Assembly: GCF_017368815.1 (NCBI RefSeq)
Contig: NZ_JAFNME010000004.1
Coordinates: 62,001 to 126,000, forward strand
Direction of reading: 5' to 3'
Source: Comamonas denitrificans
GTDB taxonomy: Bacteria > Pseudomonadota > Gammaproteobacteria > Burkholderiales > Burkholderiaceae_C
DNA length: 64,000 nucleotides
Under the pieces are notes generated by a model, which did no database searches, had not been told where the DNA came from, and was given only the letters and a program-made list of their open reading frames with translations. Position numbers and translations under genes: made by a program. Of this stretch, positions 49,600 to 58,800 are shown piece by piece. Position 1 is the stretch's first letter. Each line of letters starts with the position of its first letter.

Positions 49600-50010
49600 A
49601 TGAAAATTATTGCTAATAGCGCTGGTATAGAAAGCGTAAAAACCGAAAAATCCTTAGAAATTGCGAACGATGCCGATGTGGCCGAGCTGGTCGCCAGCGG
49701 TGCTTTGCAGGGCATCGCGCAAGTGGTGCTGCACTTTCCGAAATTTACCGATGGCCGCGCCTACACCCAGGCCGTGCTGCTGCGCCGGCGCTACCACTTT
49801 CAGGGCGATATCTGCGCCACGGGCGATGTGCTGATTGACCAATTGGTCCACATGCACCGCAGTGGTTTTACCAGCGCCATCCTGGCCGAAGGGGTGAACG
49901 CCGATGCCGCCCAGCGGCAGATTGAGCGCTTTACCGCGTTCTACCAGGGCGATGTGCTGCAGCAGCGCCCCCTGTTTGCCCGCCAGGCGGCCGAGCTGGA
50001 GCTGGCATGA
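49600..50010 (+). CDS. DUF934 protein of the sulfate assimilation operon
   Basis: A 136-residue protein of the DUF934 family, nearly always found beside cysI/cysH in proteobacteria and probably an auxiliary of sulfite reduction. Family features: VVLHFPKFTDGRAYTQAVLLRRRYHFQGDICATGDVLIDQL and the GFTSAIL segment. The N-terminus (MKIIANSAGIESVKTEK) is encoded by an AT-rich stretch resembling the dispersed TAGCGCT repeats, so part of it may be accidental. Its stop overlaps cysH by four bases (ATGA). Confidence 0.85.
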   Translation: MKIIANSAGIESVKTEKSLEIANDADVAELVASGALQGIAQVVLHFPKFTDGRAYTQAVLLRRRYHFQGDICATGDVLIDQLVHMHRSGFTSAILAEGVNADAAQRQIERFTAFYQGDVLQQRPLFARQAAELELA

Positions 50011-50780
50011 GCGCCGCCCCCGCCCCCGTCAGCACCCTGCGCAGCGTGGCCCAGCAGGTGGTGCAAACCTCTGCCGTGGCCCTGTTTGCCAAGCCCAGCG
50101 CCGACTATGCCGACAAGCTGGCCCAAGCCCAAGACTGCCTGCGCCAGGCCGCGGCCCTGGGCGCGGTCACCCAGGCCAACAGCCTGGGGGTGGAGGACAT
50201 GGTCATTACCCACATCGCCCGGCAGTTGCAGTTGAACCTTCCCGTGTTTGTGCTCAATACGGGCCGCCTGCACACCGAAACCTTGGCCTTGCTGGAGCGC
50301 TTGCAAGCGCAAGAGGGGGTGGACGTGACCGTGTACCACCCCCAGGCCGAGGCGGTGCGCGATTACATCCGCCAGCATGGCCAAGATGCGCTGTACGACA
50401 GCATCGCCCTGCGCAAGCAATGCTGCGATCTGCGCAAGATGGAGCCGCTGGCCCGTGCCCTGGCGGGGAAGAAAGGCTGGATTACCGGCCTGCGCCGCGA
50501 GCAATCGAGTGCCCGCGCGGCGGTGCCCTTGGTCGATACCAGCGAGCCGCGCACCAAGTTCAACCCCCTGGCCAACTGGACGCAGGGCGATGTCTGGCAC
50601 TACGTGGCCGAGCACGGCGTGGACACCAACCCCTTGCACGACCAGTTCTACCCCAGCATTGGCTGCGCCCCTTGCACCCGCCCGGTGACGTTGGGCGAAG
50701 ACTTTCGCGCCGGGCGCTGGTGGTGGGAAGATGAAAACGCCAAAGAGTGCGGCCTGCATGTGCAGAAAAGCAAGCATTAA
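50007..50780 (+). CDS. cysH: Adenylyl-sulfate (APS) reductase CysH
   Basis: A 257-residue reductase giving sulfite from APS with thioredoxin. The catalytic Cys248 sits in ECGLH, and the extra [4Fe-4S] ligands C139-C140 and C220-x2-C223 (QCCDLRK, GCAPCTRP) mark an APS reductase rather than a PAPS enzyme. No APS kinase gene is in the operon, consistent with this. Overlaps DUF934; a half-repeat of the TAGCTGCTnACGCTTG family follows at 50786. Confidence 0.95.
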   Translation: MSAAPAPVSTLRSVAQQVVQTSAVALFAKPSADYADKLAQAQDCLRQAAALGAVTQANSLGVEDMVITHIARQLQLNLPVFVLNTGRLHTETLALLERLQAQEGVDVTVYHPQAEAVRDYIRQHGQDALYDSIALRKQCCDLRKMEPLARALAGKKGWITGLRREQSSARAAVPLVDTSEPRTKFNPLANWTQGDVWHYVAEHGVDTNPLHDQFYPSIGCAPCTRPVTLGEDFRAGRWWWEDENAKECGLHVQKSKH

Positions 50781-50840
50781 AGAAGATAGCTGCTTACGCT
50801 TGCCAGTTCTACGAAATCTCTGTTTTTATTAAGAATTATC

Positions 50841-51773
50841 ATGAATGCCCCTGTGAACCATGATGTGCTGACGGCCGTCAGCAACCGCCACCTGGATGCC
50901 TTGGAGGAAGAGACCATCTTCATCCTGCGCGAAGTGGCCGCCGCGTTTGAGCGCCCCGCGCTGCTGTTCTCGGGCGGCAAGGATTCGCTGGTCATGCTCA
51001 AGTGCGCGGAAAAAGCCTTTGGTGTGGGCCGCCTGCCGTTTCCGCTGCTGATGATCGACACCGGCCACAACTTCCCCGAAATGATTGCCTACCGCGACCA
51101 ACGGGCCCAGGAGCTGGGGGCTGAGCTGATTGTGCGCAACGTCGAAGACAGCATGGCCCGGGGCACGGTGCGCCTGGCCCGCCCGGACGAGCCGCGCAAC
51201 CCGCACCAAGCCGTCACGCTGCTGGAGGCGATTGACGAATTTCGCTTTGATGCGCTCATCGGTGGGGCGCGGCGCGATGAGGAAAAAGCCCGCGCCAAAG
51301 AGCGCATCTTCAGCCACCGCGACAGCTTTGGCCAATGGCAGCCCAAAGACCAGCGCCCCGAGCTGTGGACGCTGTTCAACACCCGCATCGCGCCGGGCGA
51401 GCATTTCCGTGTTTTTCCGATCAGCAACTGGACGGAACTGGATGTGTGGCAATACATCGCCCGTGAAAACGTCGGCCTGCCCTCGCTGTACTACGCCCAT
51501 GAGCGCGAAGTGATTGAGCGCCGGGGCCTGCTGGTGCCCGTCTCGCCGCTGACCCCGCCCAAAGACGGCGAGCAGGTGCAAACCCGCACGGTGCGCTTTC
51601 GCACCCTGGGCGATATCACCTGCACCTGCCCGGTGGAAAGCAGCGCAGCCACCCCGGCGGACATCGTGCTGGAGACCCTCACCGTGCAGGTGAGCGAGCG
51701 CGGGGCCACGCGCATGGATGACAAGACCAGCGATGCCTCGATGGAAAAGCGCAAAAAAGAAGGCTACTTTTAA
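50841..51773 (+). CDS. cysD: Sulfate adenylyltransferase subunit 2 CysD
   Basis: 310 residues, the ATP-pyrophosphatase subunit that makes APS from sulfate and ATP. The PP-loop is FSGGKDSLVMLKCAEKAF, and the C-terminal RTVRFRTLGDITCTCPVESSAAT...MEKRKKEGYF is typical. Ends immediately before the ATG of cysN. Confidence 0.97.
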   Translation: MNAPVNHDVLTAVSNRHLDALEEETIFILREVAAAFERPALLFSGGKDSLVMLKCAEKAFGVGRLPFPLLMIDTGHNFPEMIAYRDQRAQELGAELIVRNVEDSMARGTVRLARPDEPRNPHQAVTLLEAIDEFRFDALIGGARRDEEKARAKERIFSHRDSFGQWQPKDQRPELWTLFNTRIAPGEHFRVFPISNWTELDVWQYIARENVGLPSLYYAHEREVIERRGLLVPVSPLTPPKDGEQVQTRTVRFRTLGDITCTCPVESSAATPADIVLETLTVQVSERGATRMDDKTSDASMEKRKKEGYF

Positions 51774-53132
51774 ATGACAACGATAGCTAACACCACAGAA
51801 CAGACGGGCCTTAACGTGCAAAAAGATCAAAATTTTTCTGCCCTGCGTTTCATTACCTGCGGCAGCGTGGACGATGGCAAAAGCACCCTGATTGGCCGCC
51901 TGCTGGTCGATAGCCGCAGCGTGCTGCAAGACCAGGTGGCCGGTGTCACCAAGGGCGGCGAGGTCGATCTGGCCCAGCTGACCGACGGCCTGGCCTCCGA
52001 GCGCGAGCAAGGCATCACCATCGACGTGGCCTGGCGCTACTTTGCCACCGATCGGCGCAAATTCATCATTGGCGATGCCCCCGGGCATGAGCAGTACACG
52101 CGCAACATGGTCACTGCGGCCTCGCAGGCCGATGCGGCGATTGTGCTGGTCGATGCCACCAAGCTGGACTGGGCCAATCCGGCCCTGCAACTGCTGCCGC
52201 AAACGCGCCGCCACAGCCTGCTGGTGCAGCTGCTGCGCGTGCCCGGCCTGGTGTTTGCCGTGAATAAATTGGATGCCGTGGCCGATCCGGCCCTGGCGTT
52301 TGCGCACATTCAGGCCGCACTGCAGCAGTTTGCGCAGGATGCCGGCCTGGCGGTCACCGCCACCGTGCCCATCTCGGCGCTGCTGGGCTGGAACGTCGTC
52401 ACCCCCCACGCGGGCTGGTGTGGTTACCAAGGCCCCAGCCTGCTGCAGCTGCTGGAAAGCCAGCCCACCACGCCGGCCGATACCCACCTGCCCCTGGCCT
52501 TTCCCGTGCAGTGGGTGGAGAAGTTTTCTGCGTCCAGCGACACCAGCCAAGGCCGCCGCGTGTTTTGGGGCCGGGTGGCGGCGGGCCAAGTGCAGCCGGG
52601 CCAAGCGGTGCAAATCTTCCCCAGCGGGCAGCTGGCCAGCGTGGCCCAGGTGCTTAACCACACGCGCCAGCCGCAGACCGTGGCTGCGGGCCTGAGTGCA
52701 GGCGTGGTGCTGGACCGCGAGGTGGATGTCTCGCGCGGCGATTGGATTGTGGCCGCCCCGCAAGCGGCCGCCGTGGCCGAGGACGACTTTGACACCCCCG
52801 CCGCCATCAGCCCCTGGCCCGCCCAGAAAACCGCCACCGCCACCGTTGCCTGGATGGACGACGAACCCCTGGTGGTGGGCCGCGTGTACTGGGCGCTGCA
52901 TGGCCACCGCTGGGTGAAAGCCAAGGTGCAGCACGTGCTGTTCAATCTGGACGTACATACCCTGGAGCGCCAGGAAGCCAGCCAGCTGGCCCCCAACGCC
53001 ATTGGCCAGGTGCAACTGCTGCTGCAAGAGCCGCTGCCGCTGGCCAGCTTTGCCCAGGCGCGGGTTTTGGGCTCACTGATTTTGGTGGACACCGCCAGCC
53101 ACAAAACAGCGGGCGCGGTGCTGGTGCAATAA
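51774..53132 (+). CDS. cysN: Sulfate adenylyltransferase subunit 1 CysN (GTPase)
   Basis: 452 residues, the EF-Tu-like GTPase that powers APS formation. G1 GSVDDGKS at 30-37, G3 DAPGHEQY, G4 NKLD. It lacks a C-terminal APS kinase (CysC) domain, fitting the APS reductase path. The ATG follows the cysD stop with no gap. Confidence 0.96.
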   Translation: MTTIANTTEQTGLNVQKDQNFSALRFITCGSVDDGKSTLIGRLLVDSRSVLQDQVAGVTKGGEVDLAQLTDGLASEREQGITIDVAWRYFATDRRKFIIGDAPGHEQYTRNMVTAASQADAAIVLVDATKLDWANPALQLLPQTRRHSLLVQLLRVPGLVFAVNKLDAVADPALAFAHIQAALQQFAQDAGLAVTATVPISALLGWNVVTPHAGWCGYQGPSLLQLLESQPTTPADTHLPLAFPVQWVEKFSASSDTSQGRRVFWGRVAAGQVQPGQAVQIFPSGQLASVAQVLNHTRQPQTVAAGLSAGVVLDREVDVSRGDWIVAAPQAAAVAEDDFDTPAAISPWPAQKTATATVAWMDDEPLVVGRVYWALHGHRWVKAKVQHVLFNLDVHTLERQEASQLAPNAIGQVQLLLQEPLPLASFAQARVLGSLILVDTASHKTAGAVLVQ

Positions 53133-53170
53133 GCCGCCAGGCTGGGCTGCGGCCCCAGGGCGTTGCGCTG

Positions 53171-53198
53171 GGCCTGAGATCGTGAACACGTTCTTAGT
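53171..53198. repeat. Small dispersed repeat, cysN/LysR junction
   Basis: GATCGTGAACACGTTCTTAG at 53179-53198, the reference copy of the element also found near 9071-9142 and, shortened, at 5007. It lies between the convergent cysN and LysR-type regulator genes, just before the regulator's stop codon. Confidence 0.65.
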
Positions 53199-53199
53199 T

Positions 53200-54114
53200 C
53201 TAGTTGTGGTCTTGGCGCAGTTGCCCATGCGCGTGACACGCCTGGACAAACGCGCTCAGTGGCGCGGTCAGGGTGTGCGCGGGGCGTTGCAGCAAAGAAA
53301 AATCACGCCGCAGCGGCGGCAGCAGGCTGGGCAGGATGACCAATTCGTCCCGGTCCAGCCATGGCTGCACCAGCACGCGGGACAGGCAGCCAATGCCCAG
53401 CCCCAGCGCGGCGCAGCGGGCAATCGCTTCTGAGCTGCCCAGGGTTGAGCAGGTGCTGGGCCACTCTTGCAGCAGGGGCAGCAGGCTGTGCTCCAACACC
53501 TCGCGGGTGCCCGAGCCCGGTTCGCGCAGCAGCCAGTGGGCCTGGCGCAGCGCGGCAATATCGCAGCCGTTTTGCGTCCAGCGTGAGCCGGGGCGGGCCA
53601 CGAGCAGCAACTCGTCCTGGTACCAAGGCTGGCGCAGCAGTGCCGGGGTGCGGCAGGGCCCTTCGGTTAGACCCAGATCGACCTCCAGGGCCAGCACCGC
53701 GTGCTCGACCTGCTCGGTGTTGCCAATGCGCAGGTCCACGTTGATGTGCGGGTGGGTGGCCCTCAGGCGGGCCAGCACCAGGGGCAGAACATGGTTGCCA
53801 ATGGTGCTGCTGGCGGCCAGGTGCAGGCGCACCGGCTGGGTGCTGGCGTTGGCGGCCCCCACGCTCAGGGCCAGGTGCTGGGCCTGCTCCAGCAGGTTGC
53901 GCGCTTGCGGCAGCAGGGTGCGGCCCGCAGCGTTGAGCACCAAGGCACGGCCTTGGCGCTCAAACAGCGTGGTGCCCAGCACGCGTTCGAGCTGCTGCAG
54001 CGCCGCACTGGTCGCCGATTGGGACAGCCCCAGCGCCCCGGCTGCCGCCACGGTGGAGCCATGGCGCACCACGGCGGTAAACACTTCCATCTGGCGCAAG
54101 GTCATGGGCAGCAT
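53200..54114 (-). CDS. LysR-type regulator, YeiE-like
   Basis: A 304-residue LysR regulator: winged helix-turn-helix at the N-terminus (RQMEVFTAVVRHGSTVAAAGALGLSQSATSAALQQLERVLG) and a two-lobed effector domain. It is divergent from a YeiH family transporter, the same pairing as yeiE-yeiH in enterobacteria, where YeiE answers to sulfite. It borders the sulfate assimilation operon. AGGATC lies 6 nt before ATG 54114. Effector and targets inferred only from neighbours. Confidence 0.88.
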   Translation of the reverse strand: MLPMTLRQMEVFTAVVRHGSTVAAAGALGLSQSATSAALQQLERVLGTTLFERQGRALVLNAAGRTLLPQARNLLEQAQHLALSVGAANASTQPVRLHLAASSTIGNHVLPLVLARLRATHPHINVDLRIGNTEQVEHAVLALEVDLGLTEGPCRTPALLRQPWYQDELLLVARPGSRWTQNGCDIAALRQAHWLLREPGSGTREVLEHSLLPLLQEWPSTCSTLGSSEAIARCAALGLGIGCLSRVLVQPWLDRDELVILPSLLPPLRRDFSLLQRPAHTLTAPLSAFVQACHAHGQLRQDHN

Positions 54115-54149
54115 GGCAGATCCTATCTATCGGTTTTTTAGTTAAGCGC

Positions 54150-54166
54150 AACGTAAATTATTCGTT
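54150..54166. promoter_or_regulatory. Candidate LysR operator in the regulator-transporter spacer
   Basis: AACG-N9-CGTT (AACGTAAATTATTCGTT) in the 87-bp AT-rich divergent spacer, with the T-N11-A-like symmetry of LysR sites. Confidence 0.45.
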
Positions 54167-54201
54167 ATCCAGGCGCGTCCCGTATCCCTACAGTCGCGTC
54201 C

Positions 54202-55233
54202 ATGCAAATTGTGACTGGGCTGGGGTCTCGGGCCGTACCGGGACTGGCATTGACGGGGGCGGGTGCCCTGCTGTGTCTGTTGTTAGAGCGCTTGCCGCTG
54301 CTGCAAGCTTGGAGTTTTGGGGCGCTGACCCTGGCGATCGGCCTGGGCATGGTGCTGGGGCATGTGCCCTGGCTGCAAGGCGCAGGCGCAACCCGCTGGG
54401 CCGCAGGGGTGCAACTGGCCAAGGGGCCGGTGCTGCGGGCGGGCATCGTGCTGTACGGCCTGCGCTTGAGCGTGCAGGACATCACGGCCCTGGGCTGGGG
54501 CGCGGTGGCGCTGGATGTGTTCATCCTGAGCAGCACCGTGGCGCTGGCCTGGGCACTGGGCCGCTACGTGTTCAAGCTGGAGCCGCGCAGCGCCTTGCTC
54601 ATTGGTGCGGGCAGCGCCATTTGCGGGGCGGCGGCCGTGCTGGCAACGGCCCCGGTGGCCCAGGCGCGCGAGCGTGATGTCGGCGTGGCCGTGGCCACCG
54701 TGGTGGTTTTTGGCACGCTGTCCATGTTTTTGTACCCCTGGCTGGCAGGGGTGTTGTGGCCGGCAACGGCGCACAGCAGCCCCGGCTATGGCGTGTACGT
54801 GGGCGCCACCGTGCACGAGGTGGCGCAGGTGGTGGTGGCCGCCAGTGCCATCGGGGGCCAGGCGGCGCATACTGCGGTGATCACCAAAATGCTGCGTGTG
54901 CTGTTGCTGGCCCCGTTTTTGCTCATCCTGTCGTGGTGGCTGGGGCGCGGGGCCCCGGCCGACGGGGGGCGCGGGCGCATCACCATTCCTTGGTTTGCCC
55001 TGGGGTTTGTGGCGGTGGTGTTGCTGCACCCTGGCTTGCCGCCGCCGCTGGTGCGCCTGGGGGTGCTGCTGGACCAAGGGCTGCTGACCATGGCCATGCT
55101 GGCCTTGGGCATGGGCATCCAGTGGCAGGCGCTGCGCTGCGCCGGCATCCGGCCCTTGTGGTTGGCGGGGGCGCTGTGGCTGTGGTTGCTGGGGGCCGGT
55201 GCGGTGCTGACCCGCTGGGGGTGGCCGGGGTAA
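54202..55233 (+). CDS. YeiH/UPF0324 family putative sulfur-anion exporter
   Basis: A 343-residue membrane protein with about ten helices of the PSE/UPF0324 family (LRAGIVLYGLRLSVQDITALG, GAGSAICGAAAVLATAPV, YVGATVHEVAQVVVAASAIG are its usual signatures). Members are suspected to export sulfate or sulfite; none of this is proven for this gene. It is divergent from the LysR regulator and 107 bp upstream of the chelatase gene, inside a sulfur gene block. Confidence 0.88.
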   Translation: MQIVTGLGSRAVPGLALTGAGALLCLLLERLPLLQAWSFGALTLAIGLGMVLGHVPWLQGAGATRWAAGVQLAKGPVLRAGIVLYGLRLSVQDITALGWGAVALDVFILSSTVALAWALGRYVFKLEPRSALLIGAGSAICGAAAVLATAPVAQARERDVGVAVATVVVFGTLSMFLYPWLAGVLWPATAHSSPGYGVYVGATVHEVAQVVVAASAIGGQAAHTAVITKMLRVLLLAPFLLILSWWLGRGAPADGGRGRITIPWFALGFVAVVLLHPGLPPPLVRLGVLLDQGLLTMAMLALGMGIQWQALRCAGIRPLWLAGALWLWLLGAGAVLTRWGWPG

Positions 55234-55340
55234 TGCCAACCCCGTGCCCCCAGACGTTGCCCACCCGTTGCCCTGGCACCAGGCTATGGCGTGGGCCGTT
55301 GCGGGGCGCTGCTGGGTGCTTTTTCCGTGACAATCGCGGC

Positions 55341-55748
55341 ATGCACACCACCCCCGCTCTCACCACCACTACGCCCATCGTCCTTTTTGCCCATGGCTCG
55401 CGCGACCCGCGTTGGGCGCAGACGCTGGACCACCTGCAAACGGCCCTGGAGCAGCAAGCCGCCGCCCAAGGGCGCACCTGCGTGGTGCGCCAAGCGTTTT
55501 TGGAGTTGATGGAGCCGCCCTTGCCCCAGGTGCTGGCCCAGTTGGGCGCCGAAGGGGCCACCCAGGTGGCCGTGCTGCCGGTGTTTTGGTCGGCAGGCAG
55601 CCATGTGCTGGGCGACTTGCCCGCGCTGATTGCCCAGGCGCAAGCGGATTACCCGCAATTGCAGGTGCAAACGTGGCCGGTGCTGTCGCGCTGGCCGGGG
55701 CTGCTCGATTGGCTGGCGGGGCAGGCGCTGGCGCAGCTGTCTGAATAA
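55341..55748 (+). CDS. cbiX: CbiX-type sirohydrochlorin chelatase
   Basis: A 135-residue small CbiX/SirB protein. Family motif VLFAHGSRDPRWAQTL at the N-terminus contains the metal-site histidine, and FWSAGSHVLGDLPALIAQ the second. The short form dimerises to insert Fe2+ (or Co2+) into sirohydrochlorin, giving siroheme for CysI. No membrane segment. Confidence 0.9.
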   Translation: MHTTPALTTTTPIVLFAHGSRDPRWAQTLDHLQTALEQQAAAQGRTCVVRQAFLELMEPPLPQVLAQLGAEGATQVAVLPVFWSAGSHVLGDLPALIAQAQADYPQLQVQTWPVLSRWPGLLDWLAGQALAQLSE

Positions 55749-55809
55749 TTGAATTGGCCCTGGCCGTTGCTTTTGGCCACGGAAACCAGGGTTTTCCCTG
55801 TTTTTACGA

Positions 55810-55862
55810 GGTGCAACCTCTGCGACATTTCAACCTGTTTAGGTTGCACCTTGGTGCGACCT
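55810..55862 (+). promoter_or_regulatory. Candidate PutA operator sites upstream of putA
   Basis: GGTGCAACC (55810-55818) and GGTTGCACC (55842-55850) contain GTTGCA in opposite orientation, the sequence known as the E. coli PutA recognition core; GGTGCGACC follows at 55853-55861. They lie 25-75 bp before the ATG of a PutA that has an RHH DNA-binding domain. Confidence 0.65.
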
Positions 55863-55884
55863 TTTTGTTTAAAGGTTGTTTGCA

Positions 55885-58800
55885 ATGTCTACTACCCTTG
55901 GTATCAAAGTTGATGAAGCGCTGCGCGAGCGCATTCGCGCAGCCGCCCAGAATTTAGGGCGCACCCCGCACTGGCTGCTCAAGCAGGCGGTGGTGCAGTA
56001 TGTGGATGCGCTGGAGCGTGGCCTGCCCAGCATTCGCATTGTTGGCACCGAAAGCGCCGCCGCCGATGCGCTGGAGAGTGAAGAAAGCGCCCTGGCTCCC
56101 CACGAAGTGCAGCCTTTTTTGCACTTTGCCCAATCCATCTTGCCGCAAACCCCGCTGCGCGCGGCCATTACCGCCGCTTGGCACCGGCCCGAGACCGAAT
56201 GCCTGCCCGCCCTGCTGCCCCTGGCGCGGGTGAGCGATGCCGAGCAAGCGGGCAAAGTCCATGCCCTGGCCGCCAAGCTGGTGCAAGGCCTGCGCGATGC
56301 CCCGGTGGGCAGCGGCGTGGCGGCGCTGGTGCAGGAGTTTTCGCTGTCCAGCCAAGAAGGCGTGGCGCTGATGTGCCTGGCCGAGGCTTTGCTGCGCATC
56401 CCGGACAAGGCCACGCGCGATGCGCTGATTCGCGACAAGATCAGCCAGGGCGACTGGAAATCGCACGTTGGGCGTTCGCAATCCATGTTCGTCAATGCCG
56501 CCGCCTGGGGGCTGGTGCTGACGGGCAAGCTGACCGGTACGAACAGTGAAAAAAATCTTTCATCGGCGCTGACCCGGGTGATCGGCAAGGGCGGCGAGCC
56601 GCTCATTCGCCAGGGCGTAAACCACGCCATGAAGCTGATGGGCGAGCAGTTCGTTACCGGCCAGAACATTGGCGAGGCGCTGGCCAACAGCCGCAAGTTC
56701 GAAGCCCAAGGCTTTCGCTACAGCTACGACATGCTGGGCGAGGCGGCCACCACCGAGCAGGACGCCCAGCGCTACCTGCGCGACTACGAGCAGGCCATCC
56801 ACGCCATTGGCGCAGCGTCGGCCGGGCGCGGTATTTTTGAAGGGCCGGGCATCTCGATCAAGCTCTCGGCCCTGCACCCGCGCTACAGCCGCGCCCAGTA
56901 CGACCGCGTGATGGGCGAGCTGCTGCCGCGCGTGCTGCACCTGGCCGAGCTGGCCAAGCAGTACGACATTGGCATGAACATCGACGCTGAAGAGGCCGAC
57001 CGCCTGGAGCTGTCGCTCGATTTGATGGAGGCGCTGTGCGCTGCGCCCTCGCTCAAAGGCTGGAGCGGTATCGGCTTTGTCGTGCAGGCCTACCAAAAGC
57101 GCTGCCCGCAGGTGATCGACTATCTGATCGACCTGGCCCGGCGCAGCCGCCGCCGCCTGATGGTGCGCTTGGTCAAAGGCGCGTACTGGGACAGCGAGAT
57201 CAAACGCGCCCAGCTCGATGGCCTGGCCGGTTACCCGGTCTATACGCGCAAGGTCTATACCGACGTGAGCTACCTGGCCTGCGCCCGCAAGCTGCTGGAG
57301 GTGCCGGACGCGATCTACCCGCAATTTGCCACGCACAACGCGCAAACCCTGGCCACCATCTACCACCTGGCGCAAACCGTGGGTGGCAGCTACTACAGCG
57401 GCCAGTATGAATTTCAGTGCCTGCACGGCATGGGCGAGCCGCTGTACGCCCAGGTCACCGGCGCGATTGCCGATGGCAAGTTGGCCCGCCCCTGCCGCGT
57501 GTATGCGCCCGTGGGCAACCACGAAACCCTGCTGGCCTACCTGGTGCGCCGCCTGCTGGAAAACGGGGCCAACACCTCGTTTGTGAACCGCATTGGCGAC
57601 CCCAGCGTGCCCGTGGCCGAGCTGGTGGCCGACCCGGTGGAGGAGGTGCTGCAAATCGCCAGCCAAGAAGGCCGCTTGGGGGCACCGCACCCAAAAATCC
57701 CGCTGCCCGCCCAGTTGCTGGCCCAGGGCCCGCAGGGCCGCGCCAACTCGCAAGGGGTGAACTTGGCGCACGAGCAGCAACTGGCCTCGCTGGCGGCCGC
57801 CTTGCTCAATAGCACCACGCAAAACTGGCTGGCCGCCCCGGCCGGGGTGCCCCTGCCGGCCGACCCGGCGCAAGACAGCCAGTGGCAGCCCGTGCGCAAC
57901 CCGGCCGAACTGACCGATGTGGTGGGCTGGGTGCGCGAAACCGATGCCGAACAAGCCCAGGCCGCAGCCGCTGCCGCCGCCCAGGCCGCGCCCATTTGGG
58001 CGGGCACACCGCCGGCCGTGCGCGGCGATGTGCTGGCCCGTGCGGCCGATTTGCTGGAGCAACGCAGCCAGCTCTTGATGGGCCTGATCGTGCGCGAAGC
58101 GGGCAAAACCCTGCCCAACGCCGTGGCCGAAATCCGCGAGGCCGTGGACTTCCTGCGCTACTACGGCGCCATGGTGGCCGACCAGTTTGACAACGCCCGC
58201 GAACGCCCCTTGGGCGTGGTGCTGGCCATCAGCCCGTGGAATTTCCCGCTGGCCATCTTCGCTGGGCAGGTGGCCGCTGCGCTGGCCGCCGGCAACGCTG
58301 TGCTGGCCAAACCCGCCGAGCAAACGCCGCTGACGGCCGCCGCCATGGTCGCCATCCTGTACGAGGCCGGGGTGCCGCGCGATGCGCTGCAGTTTGTGCC
58401 CGGCCAGGGGGAAACCGTGGGCGCAGCCCTGGTGGCGCACCCGCAGGTGGCCGGGGTGATGTTCACCGGCTCCACCGAGGTGGCCCGCATCATTGCCAAG
58501 CAACTGGCCCAGCGCCTGTCGCCCAGCGGCCAGCCGATTCCGCTGATTGCCGAAACCGGCGGGCAAAACGCCATGATCGTCGATTCGTCCGCTCTGGCCG
58601 AACAGGTGGTGGGCGATGTGCTGACCTCGGCCTTTGACTCGGCCGGTCAGCGCTGCTCGGCCCTGCGCCTGCTGTGTGTGCAGGCCGATGTGGCCGAGCG
58701 CCAGCTCACCATGCTGCGCGAAGCCCTGCAGGAGTGGAGCCTGGGCAACCCCGACCGCCAGAGCACCGATGTGGGCCCGGTGATCGACGAAGAGGCCCGC

